Positions 9,645-17,975 of a stretch of 64,000 nt of DNA are shown here, piece after piece (the first letter of the stretch is position 1; the number at the start of each line of letters is the position of its first letter). This stretch comes from CAYPNP01 sp964412195 (GTDB lineage: Bacteria > Acidobacteriota > JAAYUB01), in the NCBI GenBank assembly GCA_964412195.1, contig CAYPNP010000015.1:56962-120961 (forward strand), given 5' to 3'. The position numbers and the translations under genes were made by a program. The notes below the pieces were generated by a model that searched no databases, was not told where the DNA came from, and saw nothing but the letters and a program-made list of their open reading frames with translations.

Positions 9645-10409
9645 ATGGCGATTACGGACTTTTCCCTGCTGGTCGACCGGATCACCGACGAGGTGCTCAA
9701 GGAGCTGGCCCGCCGGGTGCCCGGCGGCCGGGTCGAGGCCCCCGGGGACATCCCGCCGGCCGCCCTGGCTCCCATGATCGACCACACTGTGCTCAAGCCC
9801 GACGTGCCGCGCGACCAGATCGTGCAGCTTTGCCGCGAGGCCCTCCAGTACGGTTTTGCCGCCGTGTGCGTGAACCCGTGCTGGGTCCGCCTCTGCGCGG
9901 ACATCCTCAAGGGCTCCGCGGTGAAGACCTGCACCGTCATCGGCTTCCCCCTCGGAGCGGGGATGACCGACGTCAAGGCCTACGAGGCCCGCCGGGCGAT
10001 CCAGGACGGGGCGACCGAGATTGACATGGTCATCAACGTCGGCGCGCTCAAGGGCGGCGAGACGGGGCTGGTGGAGGCGGACATCCGCGGCGTCGTCCAG
10101 GTGGCGCAGGAATACGGCGCCCTGGTCAAGGTCATCATCGAGACCTGCCTGCTGTCGCGGGAGGAAAAGATCACCGCCTGCCTGCTGTCCAGGAAGTCCG
10201 GCGCGCAGTATGTCAAGACGTCCACCGGTTTCTCCACGGCCGGTGCCACGGTGGAGGACATCCGCTTGATGAACGAAACCGTGGGGGACGCCCTCAAGGT
10301 GAAGGCCTCCGGCGGCATCCGCACCCTGGCCCTGGCCCAGGCGATGGTCCGGGCCGGCGCCTCGCGGATCGGCACAAGTTCCGGCGTGGCCATGATGCAG
10401 GGCAAATAA
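9645..10409 (+). CDS. deoC: Deoxyribose-phosphate aldolase, possible microcompartment cargo
   Basis: This 254-aa class I aldolase retains the known catalytic residues: Asp127 (in EIDMVINVGALKGG), Schiff-base Lys191 (in YVKTSTGF) and Lys220 (in VKASGGIRT). It cleaves 2-deoxyribose 5-phosphate to acetaldehyde and glyceraldehyde 3-phosphate. The N-terminus carries an extra amphipathic helix (FSLLVDRITDEVLKELARR, residues 6-24) and a short Gly/Pro linker, again like an encapsulation peptide. It starts 5 bp after rpiB stops, so the two are co-transcribed, and a bidirectional terminator follows at once. The volatile acetaldehyde product is the kind of intermediate that microcompartments retain. Confidence 0.93.
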   Translation: MAITDFSLLVDRITDEVLKELARRVPGGRVEAPGDIPPAALAPMIDHTVLKPDVPRDQIVQLCREALQYGFAAVCVNPCWVRLCADILKGSAVKTCTVIGFPLGAGMTDVKAYEARRAIQDGATEIDMVINVGALKGGETGLVEADIRGVVQVAQEYGALVKVIIETCLLSREEKITACLLSRKSGAQYVKTSTGFSTAGATVEDIRLMNETVGDALKVKASGGIRTLALAQAMVRAGASRIGTSSGVAMMQGK

Positions 10410-10480
10410 TTTTCAGACAGAAATGCGAAAGGGCCACTCCCGTCGTGGTGAGTGGCCCTTTCGCATTTCTGGCTGAAAAA
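10410..10480. terminator. Bidirectional rho-independent terminator
   Basis: A near-perfect hairpin with 30-bp arms (10410-10439 and 10450-10479) and a 10-bp loop is flanked by T- and A-tracts. It separates the converging deoC and the 10481-10999 gene, whose stop codon touches it. Confidence 0.92.
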
Positions 10481-10999
10481 TTATATGAACATCTCTTCGT
10501 CGGCGATGGCCTGGTGGACCTCCTTGCGGTTCCGGTCGTTGCGGAAGTAGCCGAACGCGGTCCGGAATCCCTTGAACAGCGCGGAAATCTCCGCCATCGG
10601 ATTCAGGAGGTTGTTGGTCACGGAGGTGGTGATGATCTCCGCCTTCTTGACGGTGTCGGTCAGCAGGTTGTCGATCCGGGAGACCTGTTGTCTCGCGGCG
10701 TCGGTGGTGTCCTTGAGGAAATCCGCGATGTCCGCGGTCGAATCGCGGGCGGTCTCCAGGATGTCCTTCAGGTTGATGGTGATGTCGACCAGCTGCTCGC
10801 CCACGGGCTGGACGGTCTTGACGAAGTCGTTCATCCCGTCCAGGATCTCCATCGTCTTCGGGCGCACCGTCTGAACGAACTCATTCAGCTGGGCCGTGCT
10901 CTCCTGGATGCGCCGCGAAGCCCGGGTGACGTACCACACCGCCACGACCAGCACCGCCGTCTGCACCACGAGGATCAGGGTCAGAATCGTCGTCTCCAT
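10481..10999 (-). CDS. Membrane-anchored coiled-coil protein (DUF948-like)
   Basis: This 172-aa protein has one N-terminal hydrophobic segment (about residues 4-24), then a long amphipathic helical region of heptad-like, charged and Ile/Leu/Val residues to about 135. The pattern matches DUF948/apolipoprotein-like bacterial proteins, which often sit beside YtxH-type genes, as here. Function is unknown. It ends directly against the bidirectional terminator. The YtxH-like gene lies 36 bp upstream on the same strand, so the two form an operon. Confidence 0.7.
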   Translation of the reverse strand: METTILTLILVVQTAVLVVAVWYVTRASRRIQESTAQLNEFVQTVRPKTMEILDGMNDFVKTVQPVGEQLVDITINLKDILETARDSTADIADFLKDTTDAARQQVSRIDNLLTDTVKKAEIITTSVTNNLLNPMAEISALFKGFRTAFGYFRNDRNRKEVHQAIADEEMFI

Positions 11000-11035
11000 G
11001 CTAACCGTCCTGTCAGTGGGATATCCAACGCAACC

Positions 11036-11380
11036 TTACACGTTCTTCTTCAGGGCAGCCTGCTTCTCTTCCTTATAGGCCTGCTTGCCGGCCTCGATGG
11101 CGGCGCTGATGACTTCCTTTTCGCGGGCCATGGCTTCCTTGCCCTTCGACAGCATGTCCTTGGCCTCGGTGCCGAGCCGTTCTTTCGTTTCCATCAGCTT
11201 GTCCTTGGCCGTCGCCATCTTGTCCTTCAGGGCGTCCGCGCCGGCGCGGGCTTTGTTGGCCAGATATTCCCGCGTCTCCTCGCCGGAGCGCGGTGCGAAC
11301 AGGAGGGCCACCGTGGCGCCGACAAGCCCGCCGAGAATGAAATACAGCGCCCGGTCTCCCCATCTTCCTTTCTCTTCCAT
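11036..11380 (-). CDS. YtxH-like small membrane protein
   Basis: This 114-aa protein has the YtxH hallmark: a glycine-rich hydrophobic segment (ALYFILGGLVGATVALLFAP, about residues 11-30) followed by RSGEETREYL and a Lys/Glu/Ala-rich amphipathic helix. YtxH proteins are general-stress-linked in Bacillus, with unknown mechanism. It starts at ATG 11380, with AAGGAGG upstream. It is divergent from thiD and is the first gene of the operon with the DUF948-like gene. Confidence 0.8.
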   Translation of the reverse strand: MEEKGRWGDRALYFILGGLVGATVALLFAPRSGEETREYLANKARAGADALKDKMATAKDKLMETKERLGTEAKDMLSKGKEAMAREKEVISAAIEAGKQAYKEEKQAALKKNV

Positions 11381-11527
11381 GACAACCTCCTTGTTGGATT
11401 CGGTGCGAATTGTGTGTCGAATGTGCGTAAGACATTGTACCAGACATAGTAGATGACAGTAAATCCAAAAAAGGTTGAGTATCCTGACAAAATGCCCGAT
11501 CCGCCGTCCGGTACCCGCACTCCGAGA

Positions 11528-11557
11528 TTGGCAAGCGGCGGGTGGTTGGCGTATGAT
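11528..11557 (+). promoter_or_regulatory. Candidate promoter for thiD and downstream operon
   Basis: TTGGCA (11528-11533), an 18-bp spacer and TATGAT (11552-11557) lie 28 bp before the thiD start. No TPP-riboswitch signature is seen in the 204-bp divergent gap. Confidence 0.5.
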
Positions 11558-11584
11558 ACGGGCGTAATCCAGATCGGAGGCGCC

Positions 11585-12430
11585 ATGCGCGGAGAGAAGA
11601 AGAAACTGAAAGAGATCCTGCCGACCCGGCCCTTCCGGTCCATCCTGATCAAGCCGCGGATCTACAAGGCCCTGACCGTGGCCGGATCCGATCCGTCGGG
11701 CGGGGCGGGCATCCAGGCGGACCTGAAGACGTTCGCCAATTTCGAGGTCTACGGGAGCGCCGTCATCACCGCCCTGACCGCCCAGAACACCGCGCAGGTG
11801 GGGGGCATCCTCCCGGTGGCGCCGGATTTCATCCGCCGGCAGCTGGAGATGGTCCTGGACGACTTGGGGCCGCAGCCCCTGAAGACGGGCATGATCGCCG
11901 ACAGCGCCTCCATCCGCGTGGTCCGCGAGGAGATCGCGCGGCGAGGCCTGCGGGAGGTGGTGGTGGACCCCGTCCTGGTGGCCACCAGCGGCGACGCGCT
12001 CGTGACCGAGGACACCGTGAACGAACTGAAGGCCCTCATCGGCTGCGCCCTCCTGGTGACGCCGAACCTCGAGGAGGCCTCCAAACTGACGGGGGTCGAG
12101 ACGCGCAACCTCGACGACATGAAGGAGGCCGCGCTCCAGCTCTACCAGACGGGCGTGAAGAACGTGCTGGTCAAGGGCGGGCACCTGCTCGAGGACGCCA
12201 CGGACCTCTTCTTCGACGGGAAGGAGTTCGTCCTGCTGAAGGAGAGGAAGCTCCCCGGCGGTCCGACCCACGGCACCGGCTGCGCCTACGCCGCGGCCAT
12301 CACCGCCGGCCTGGCCAAAGGCATGCCGCTCCTGGACGCGGTGATCAACGCCAAGATCTTCGTGACCCGGGCCCTCAAGTTCGCCCTCGAGGTGGGCCGG
12401 GGCTCCCGGGTGCTGAACTTTCACGTATAG
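11585..12430 (+). CDS. thiD: Hydroxymethylpyrimidine/phosphomethylpyrimidine kinase
   Basis: This 281-aa ribokinase-fold enzyme phosphorylates HMP and HMP-phosphate in thiamine synthesis. Key motifs are ALTVAGSDPSGGAGIQADLK (about residues 29-48), the VVDPVLVATSG region, the VTPNLEEA region, and LPGGPTHGTGCAYAAAI with the anion-hole GTGC. An N-terminal extension of about 25 basic residues precedes the core. The start is ATG 11585, with GGAGG at 11577. No other thi gene is present, and the next gene (moxR) begins 12 bp later. Kinases of this family also act on pyridoxine, so salvage is possible. Confidence 0.88.
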   Translation: MRGEKKKLKEILPTRPFRSILIKPRIYKALTVAGSDPSGGAGIQADLKTFANFEVYGSAVITALTAQNTAQVGGILPVAPDFIRRQLEMVLDDLGPQPLKTGMIADSASIRVVREEIARRGLREVVVDPVLVATSGDALVTEDTVNELKALIGCALLVTPNLEEASKLTGVETRNLDDMKEAALQLYQTGVKNVLVKGGHLLEDATDLFFDGKEFVLLKERKLPGGPTHGTGCAYAAAITAGLAKGMPLLDAVINAKIFVTRALKFALEVGRGSRVLNFHV

Positions 12431-12442
12431 GCGGGGCGGGCG

Positions 12443-13396
12443 ATGAACATGCCGATCGACGGGCACGCGAAAATCCGGGCGCTGATGGAGAGCATCGGCA
12501 CCATCATCCTGGGCAAGGAGGACGTGGTCAAGCTGGCTGTGCTGGCGCTGCTGGCGGAGGGGCACCTGCTGATCGAGGACGTCCCGGGCGTGGGCAAGAC
12601 CACGCTGGCCCAGGCGCTGGCGCGGTCCATCGACGGGAGCTTCAAGCGGATCCAGTTCACCAGCGATCTGCTGCCGTCGGACATCCTCGGCGTCTCCATC
12701 TTTTCCCCGGACCGCGGCGAGTTCCAGTTCAAGAAAGGGCCGGTGTTCGCCAACGTCGTGCTGGCGGATGAAATCAACCGGGCCACGCCCAAGACCCAGA
12801 GCGCCCTGCTCGAATCGATGAACGAACGCCGCGTGACCATGGACAACGCCACCTGGCAGCTGCCCTCGCCGTTCCTGGTGCTGGCCACCCAGAATCCGAT
12901 GGAGTACCACGGCACCTTTCCGCTGCCGGAGTCCCAGCTGGACCGCTTCCTGATGCGGATCCGGGTCGGGTACCCCGCGCCCGGCGAGGAGAAGAGGATC
13001 CTCCACGAGTCCCGCGGGATGGAGGCCCTGGACGGGATGCAGCCGGTCATCCGCAGCGCCGAGGTGGCCGAGCTGAGCCACGCCGTGCGGGAGGTCGAAG
13101 TCGAGGAGAGCGTGCTGGACTACATGCTGGCGATCGTCACGGCCACCCGCGGAACGGATGCGGTGCAGGTCGGCGTAAGCCCCCGCGGCTCGCTGGCGCT
13201 CTACCGCGCCGCCCAGGCCCACGCCTTCCTGGAGGGGCGGCCGTTCTGCATCCCGGACGACGCCAAGGCGGTGGCCATTCCCGTGCTGTCCCACCGGATC
13301 CTGCTCAAGAAGAAATACGCCCACCTCATGGACGTGCGCGAAGAGGCCGAAGCGCTGATCGCCGAGCTGATCGCCGGAATCCCCGTACCGCTCTGA
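12443..13396 (+). CDS. MoxR-family AAA+ ATPase
   Basis: This 317-aa protein has Walker A (EDVPGVGKTTLAQA, about residues 48-61), Walker B (VLADEINRATPKTQSALLE) and sensor regions (LATQNPMEYHGTFPLPESQLDRFL) typical of MoxR ATPases. These act as chaperones or activators together with DUF58/VWA proteins. The following DUF58 and transglutaminase genes make the standard three-gene set. It starts at ATG 12443, 12 bp after thiD. Confidence 0.93.
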   Translation: MNMPIDGHAKIRALMESIGTIILGKEDVVKLAVLALLAEGHLLIEDVPGVGKTTLAQALARSIDGSFKRIQFTSDLLPSDILGVSIFSPDRGEFQFKKGPVFANVVLADEINRATPKTQSALLESMNERRVTMDNATWQLPSPFLVLATQNPMEYHGTFPLPESQLDRFLMRIRVGYPAPGEEKRILHESRGMEALDGMQPVIRSAEVAELSHAVREVEVEESVLDYMLAIVTATRGTDAVQVGVSPRGSLALYRAAQAHAFLEGRPFCIPDDAKAVAIPVLSHRILLKKKYAHLMDVREEAEALIAELIAGIPVPL

Positions 13397-13418
13397 CCCG
13401 TGGTGCCCTCGTGAGACG

Positions 13419-13453
13419 ATTGCGGATTGCGGATTTCGGATTGCGGATTGGCC
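13419..13453. repeat. GGATTGC heptamer repeat
   Basis: About four degenerate 7-bp units (GGATTGC, GGATTTC, GGATTGC, GGATTGG) lie between moxR and the DUF58 gene. The same family recurs at 21912 and 29866. Confidence 0.75.
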
Positions 13454-13466
13454 GAAGGATCGACGC

Positions 13467-14834
13467 ATGAGCGCCGGCTCCTTTTTCAAAGTCAGGCATC
13501 CGTTCGTCTGGTCCCTCGTCTGTTCGGGGCTGTCGCTGCTCTTCATCGAGATCGGCGTCCTGCTGTTCCGGCAGGGGCTGCGCCGCGCGGGATTCCTCTT
13601 TGCGCTGGCAGGGCTGCTGTTTCTCGTGCTCGAAGTGGTCGTCTTCCTGCCCCCGCTGGTGCGCAACGCCCTCCGGAGCACCGGGATCGCCTTCCTGTTC
13701 AGGATCACCACCTCCGGCTTCCTGTACATCCTGCTCATCCTGCTGATCTCCATCGCCGCCGTGAACACCGGCAACAACCTGCTGTACATCCTGCTGGCCT
13801 TCATGATTGCGGCCATCTCGGTGTCGGGCGTGGTCTCGCGGACCTCGCTGACGCGGCTGGCCCTGTCCGTGGATTACCAGGACGCCATCTTCGCGGGGGA
13901 GTACACCACCTACCGGCTGAGCCTCCGGAACGCCAAGAAATGGCTGCCCACCTTTTCCATCGGCGTGGAGGGCTTCCTCGAAAACCAGACCCGGCGGGCC
14001 ATGTCCGGCCGGCCGGAAGGGGAGGCGCGCGGGCAGGAAGCGCCGGCGGACGCCCCGGTCATGCGGGCGTCCGCCTATTTCCCTTACCTGCCGGCGGGGG
14101 GGAGGGACGACCAGGTGTTCCAGGTCCGGTTCCCGGAGCGGGGGCTGTACCAGATCGCCAGCATCGACGTGGTCACGTCGTTCCCCTTCGGCTTTTTCCG
14201 GAAGGGCCGCAAGATCCCCGTCAGCGGGGAGCTGGTGGTGTTCCCGGCGCTGCTGGAGAAGGGGGACCTGTACGCCCGCCTCGAGCGGCAGTTCGACACC
14301 CTGCCGCTGCTGCGCAAGGGGCTGGGGTCCGAGCTCTACACGCTGCGCGAGTACGTGCCGGGCGAGGACGTCCGGCACATGCACTGGAAGGCCACGGCCC
14401 GGGCGCAGCGCTACATCATCAAGGAGTTCGCGCTCGAGAGCCTGTCCGCCTTCGTGTTCCTGATGGACGAGGCCACGCTGGCGGACCTGGCCGAGGGCTG
14501 GGAGAAGTATGAGCGGGCGGTCTCCTTCCTGGCGACGCTGGCCCTGGAGCTGCAGGAGAAGGGCAAGCGGATCCAGGTCCTGCTGAGCCACACGCGGCGG
14601 GTGCCGCCCGAGTCGCGGCACGACCTGGCCGGCCTGTTCGAAAACCTGGCGGTGAGCTACCTCCGGCCCGCACCGGCCGACCGCGGGGCGCATCCATTCA
14701 ACGGGACGGCTTTCCAGGACCTGCTCGCGCTGGAAGCGCCCGGCAGCCTGGTCCTGTGCTCCATGCAGCCGCCCGACTATTTCTACCGGCTGAGCCCGTA
14801 CCTCGACAACTATCTGGACATGAACCAGCTATGA
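13467..14834 (+). CDS. DUF58 membrane protein
   Basis: This 455-aa protein has three or four N-terminal hydrophobic segments (about residues 15-130) and then a soluble VWA-related DUF58 domain, including the characteristic GSELYTLREYVPGEDVRHMH segment near residue 290. DUF58 proteins are thought to work with MoxR ATPases and transglutaminase-like proteins at the envelope. GAAGGA precedes the ATG at 13467. Its stop overlaps the next start (ATGA at 14831-14834), indicating translational coupling. Confidence 0.88.
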   Translation: MSAGSFFKVRHPFVWSLVCSGLSLLFIEIGVLLFRQGLRRAGFLFALAGLLFLVLEVVVFLPPLVRNALRSTGIAFLFRITTSGFLYILLILLISIAAVNTGNNLLYILLAFMIAAISVSGVVSRTSLTRLALSVDYQDAIFAGEYTTYRLSLRNAKKWLPTFSIGVEGFLENQTRRAMSGRPEGEARGQEAPADAPVMRASAYFPYLPAGGRDDQVFQVRFPERGLYQIASIDVVTSFPFGFFRKGRKIPVSGELVVFPALLEKGDLYARLERQFDTLPLLRKGLGSELYTLREYVPGEDVRHMHWKATARAQRYIIKEFALESLSAFVFLMDEATLADLAEGWEKYERAVSFLATLALELQEKGKRIQVLLSHTRRVPPESRHDLAGLFENLAVSYLRPAPADRGAHPFNGTAFQDLLALEAPGSLVLCSMQPPDYFYRLSPYLDNYLDMNQL

Positions 14835-17056
14835 AATACCGCCACCTTTTCCGCGCCGTGTTCTTCCAGCTGCTGCTGGCGGGCTTCGCGTCCATGGCGG
14901 CCACGGGCAAGCTGGACCCGTTCACGATAGCGGCCTACTTAATCCTGCTGGCGCTGGCCTGGTGGAAGGGCGATGCCGCCTCCGCCCGGCACGAAGGCTT
15001 CCGCCGGTGGCAGGTGGCTGGGCTGGTGGCCCTGTTCGCGGTATTCTTCTGGCTGGACCTCGCCTTCCTGTCGCGGGAGTTCGCCCTCTCCGTGATCCAT
15101 ATCGCCCTGGCCGTCTCGATCCTGAAGCTCTTCACCATCCGCACGCCGCGGGACTACTTCTACCTGTTCCTGATCGCCTTCAGCTTTCTGCTGGTGTCCA
15201 CGACGTTCACCATCAACCTCAGCTTCCTGCTGTTCGCCTCCTGGTTCATGGTGGCGGGGATCCTGGGGCTGATGCTCTTCGAGATCCGGAACTCCTCCCT
15301 CGAGTTTTCCCGCCGCGCCGGGCCCGAGGCGACCGCCGACGAGCGGCCGCATTCGCCCCTCGACCCGGCCTTCCCCGGCCGGGTCCGGTTCGGGTTGCGG
15401 ACGATGGTCCTCCTGGGGACGGCGATCTACCTGGCCATCGTGGCGCTGGCGGTGCCCCTGTTCACGATCCTGCCCCGGCTGTCCTTCGGCTTCTGGCAGC
15501 TGGACCTGTCCCGGCGGCAGGAGATCAGCGGTTTCGCCGACGAAACCCGGCTGGGCGACGTCACCTCCATCAAGCTGAACGAGACCGTCGTGATGCGGGT
15601 CAAGACCGACCTTGCGCCGGAGCTGCTGCCGCCCGACCTGAAGTGGAAGGGCATCGCCCTGGACCGGTACGACGGCCGCGGCTGGAGCCTGTCGGATCCC
15701 CGCCGCACCGACCTTGACCTGAGCCCTTCCGGCCTGTTCCAGGTCCGGCCGCGGCGCTCCCCCGAACGGCTGCTCTTCCAGGAGTTCTACCTGGAGCCCA
15801 TCACCTCCCGCGTGCTCTTTCTGGCCCACCGCCAGCTCGCCGTGACCCGGGAAGTCCAGAACGTCTCGGTAACCCCGACCGGCACGCTGATGAAGGGCTT
15901 CGAGCACATGGTGAAGTTCAAGTACTCTGGCTATTCCGACATCCACCGCCCGCCGGAGGCCGAGCTGGAGGCTGTCCCGCCGGGCCTGCCGCCGGATTTT
16001 TCTTCGGCGCTCCTGGCGGTCCCCCGCCGCTCGCCGCGTGTGGCCGCGCTGGTGGACCGGATCGTCGCCGGCGAGACCTCGCCCTGGCGCAAGGCCCGGG
16101 CGCTGGAAACGTACCTGCGCTCCACCTACGCATATTCTTTGGAGATGCCCCCCTGCCCGGACGGCGAGGACCCGGTGGAGTTTTTCCTGTTCGACATGAA
16201 GCGCGGCCACTGCGAGTACTTCGCCTCCGCCCTGGCCATCATGCTGCGCTACGCCGGCATCCCCTCCATGGTGGTGAACGGCTTCCAGCGGGGCGACGTG
16301 AACATGTTCTCCGACACCTTCGTGGTGCGCCAGTCGGACGCCCACAGCTGGGTCGAGGCGTTCATGGGCCCCTACGGCTGGATCGAGCTGGACGCCACGC
16401 CGGCCAGCCGCGAACCGGAACGCGCCCGCTGGCTGGCGTTGCTGGAGGACCTGGTCGACTCGATCCAGTTCCTCTGGATCCAGGACGTGGTCAACTACGA
16501 CGTCGGGGACCAGGTGCGGCTGTTCCGGGACGTCCGCCAGAAGAGCGCCGAGATCAAACGGGCGCTGGCCGCGTGGTTCCAGGCGGTGCAGGACCGGCTG
16601 GAGGCCTGGTGGGACGCCGCGTGGCAGCGGATGGAGAGCGGGCAGTTCGCCGCCGAGTGGACGCTGCGCCGCATCCTGCCGCTGGCCGGCCTGGCGGCGC
16701 TGCTGGCGCTGCTGGTCCTGCTGCGGCGCCGCTTCGGCCCGGGCATGGGGCGAGGCGCGGCCAAAGCGCGGCGCGGCTCGGCCATCTGGCTGTACCAGCG
16801 CTTCCTGAACCTGGCCGCCCGCGCCGGCTGGACCAAGGCGGACGGCGAGACGCCGCGGGAGTTCGCCGGCCGCCTGGCCCCCCACCTTTCGCCGGCCCTG
16901 GTCGGCGAGTTCACCGACGTTTACTACGAGCTGCGCTTCTGCCGGCGCCGCCCCCGGCCGGAGTCCGCCGGCCGCCTGGCCGAGCTGCTGCGGCAGCTTG
17001 AAATAGAACTGCGGCGAAGCAAACAAAGGGCTTCGAACGCCGCCCCACCCCAGTGA
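14831..17056 (+). CDS. TgpA-like membrane transglutaminase
   Basis: This 741-aa protein has five to six N-terminal membrane helices (DUF3488 region, to about residue 215), an extracytoplasmic transglutaminase-like domain, one later membrane helix (near 620) and a DUF4129-type tail. The Cys-His-Asp triad is visible in RGHCEYFASALAIMLRY, SDAHSWVEAF and IELDATP. TgpA of Pseudomonas is an essential inner-membrane protein of this architecture. It starts at ATG 14831, overlapping the DUF58 stop by 4 bp. Confidence 0.9.
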   Translation: MKYRHLFRAVFFQLLLAGFASMAATGKLDPFTIAAYLILLALAWWKGDAASARHEGFRRWQVAGLVALFAVFFWLDLAFLSREFALSVIHIALAVSILKLFTIRTPRDYFYLFLIAFSFLLVSTTFTINLSFLLFASWFMVAGILGLMLFEIRNSSLEFSRRAGPEATADERPHSPLDPAFPGRVRFGLRTMVLLGTAIYLAIVALAVPLFTILPRLSFGFWQLDLSRRQEISGFADETRLGDVTSIKLNETVVMRVKTDLAPELLPPDLKWKGIALDRYDGRGWSLSDPRRTDLDLSPSGLFQVRPRRSPERLLFQEFYLEPITSRVLFLAHRQLAVTREVQNVSVTPTGTLMKGFEHMVKFKYSGYSDIHRPPEAELEAVPPGLPPDFSSALLAVPRRSPRVAALVDRIVAGETSPWRKARALETYLRSTYAYSLEMPPCPDGEDPVEFFLFDMKRGHCEYFASALAIMLRYAGIPSMVVNGFQRGDVNMFSDTFVVRQSDAHSWVEAFMGPYGWIELDATPASREPERARWLALLEDLVDSIQFLWIQDVVNYDVGDQVRLFRDVRQKSAEIKRALAAWFQAVQDRLEAWWDAAWQRMESGQFAAEWTLRRILPLAGLAALLALLVLLRRRFGPGMGRGAAKARRGSAIWLYQRFLNLAARAGWTKADGETPREFAGRLAPHLSPALVGEFTDVYYELRFCRRRPRPESAGRLAELLRQLEIELRRSKQRASNAAPPQ

Positions 17057-17072
17057 GAAGGAGGATTGTGCC

Positions 17073-17975
17073 TTGATCGTCGAATTGAAATCGGTCCGCA
17101 AGCGCTTCGGCGACTTCTGCGCCGTGGACGGCGTCAGCTTCGGGATCCCCGAGGGCGGGATCTACGGGCTGATCGGCCCCAACGGCGCGGGCAAGACCAC
17201 CACCATCCGGATGACCCTGCGGATCTTCCTGCCCGACGAGGGGGAGATCACGGTGTTCGGCCGGCCCATGGACGACGCCGCCCGCGACCGCATCGGCTAC
17301 CTGCCGGAAGAGCGCGGCCTCTACCAGAAGATGAAGGTCCGCAACCTGCTCCTGTTCTTCGCCCGCTCCCACGGGCTGGGCGCCGCCGCCGCCGGGAAGG
17401 TGGACTACTGGCTCGATCGCGTCGAGCTGCAGGCCGTCGCCCACAAGAAGGTGGAGGAGCTGTCCAAGGGCATGCAGCAGAAGATCCAGTTCATCACCAC
17501 CGTCATGCACGAGCCGGACCTGCTGATCCTGGACGAGCCGTTCTCCGGTCTCGACCCCATCAACCTGCAGCTCATGAAGGACATCGTCATCGAGCGCAAC
17601 CAGGCCGGCGCCACGGTGGTCTTCTCCACCCACAACATGGAGGAGGCCGAGAAGATGTGCAACTCCATCTGCCTGATCAACCGCGGCCGCGCCGTGGTGG
17701 ACGGCGAGCTGCGCAAGGTCAAGGAGAGCTTCGGCCGCTCCTCCATCGTCCTGGCCGGACACGGGGAGCTGGGCTTCCTCAAGGAGCTGGACTACCTGGA
17801 GCGAGTGGACCTGTACGAGAACTACGCCGAGCTGCGGCTCCGGGACGGCCAGGCGCCGGGGAGGCTGCTGCAGGACGCCGCCGCCCGCCTGGAGGTGAGC
17901 AAGTTCGAGATCGTCGAGCCGACGCTGCGCCAGATATTCATCGACCTGGTACGAGGTGACAACCATGAAGGGTAA
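17073..17975 (+). CDS. ABC transporter ATP-binding protein (Nat/ABC-2 type)
   Basis: This 300-aa ATPase has Walker A (GPNGAGKTTTIRM, about residues 36-48), signature LSKGMQQKIQF, Walker B LLILDEPFSGLDP and the H-loop STHNMEE. A DUF4162-like C-terminal extension follows. The start is TTG at 17073, with GAAGGAGG eight bases upstream. It overlaps the permease gene by 11 bp, so the two form one export system. NatA/YhaQ-type pairs export Na+ or unknown solutes; the substrate is not readable. Confidence 0.9.
   Translation: MIVELKSVRKRFGDFCAVDGVSFGIPEGGIYGLIGPNGAGKTTTIRMTLRIFLPDEGEITVFGRPMDDAARDRIGYLPEERGLYQKMKVRNLLLFFARSHGLGAAAAGKVDYWLDRVELQAVAHKKVEELSKGMQQKIQFITTVMHEPDLLILDEPFSGLDPINLQLMKDIVIERNQAGATVVFSTHNMEEAEKMCNSICLINRGRAVVDGELRKVKESFGRSSIVLAGHGELGFLKELDYLERVDLYENYAELRLRDGQAPGRLLQDAAARLEVSKFEIVEPTLRQIFIDLVRGDNHEG

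Noticed and set aside
10481..11380. Microcompartment shell protein next to deoC
   Set aside because: The two small proteins there are DUF948-like and YtxH-like, not BMC-domain or EutN/CcmL proteins.
11381..11584. TPP riboswitch before thiD
   Set aside because: No THI-box signature (such as CTGAGA) is found.
11036..13816. Reverse-strand frame of 926 codons over thiD, moxR and DUF58
   Set aside because: Only its last 114 codons (YtxH-like) look real. The rest mirrors genes on the other strand.
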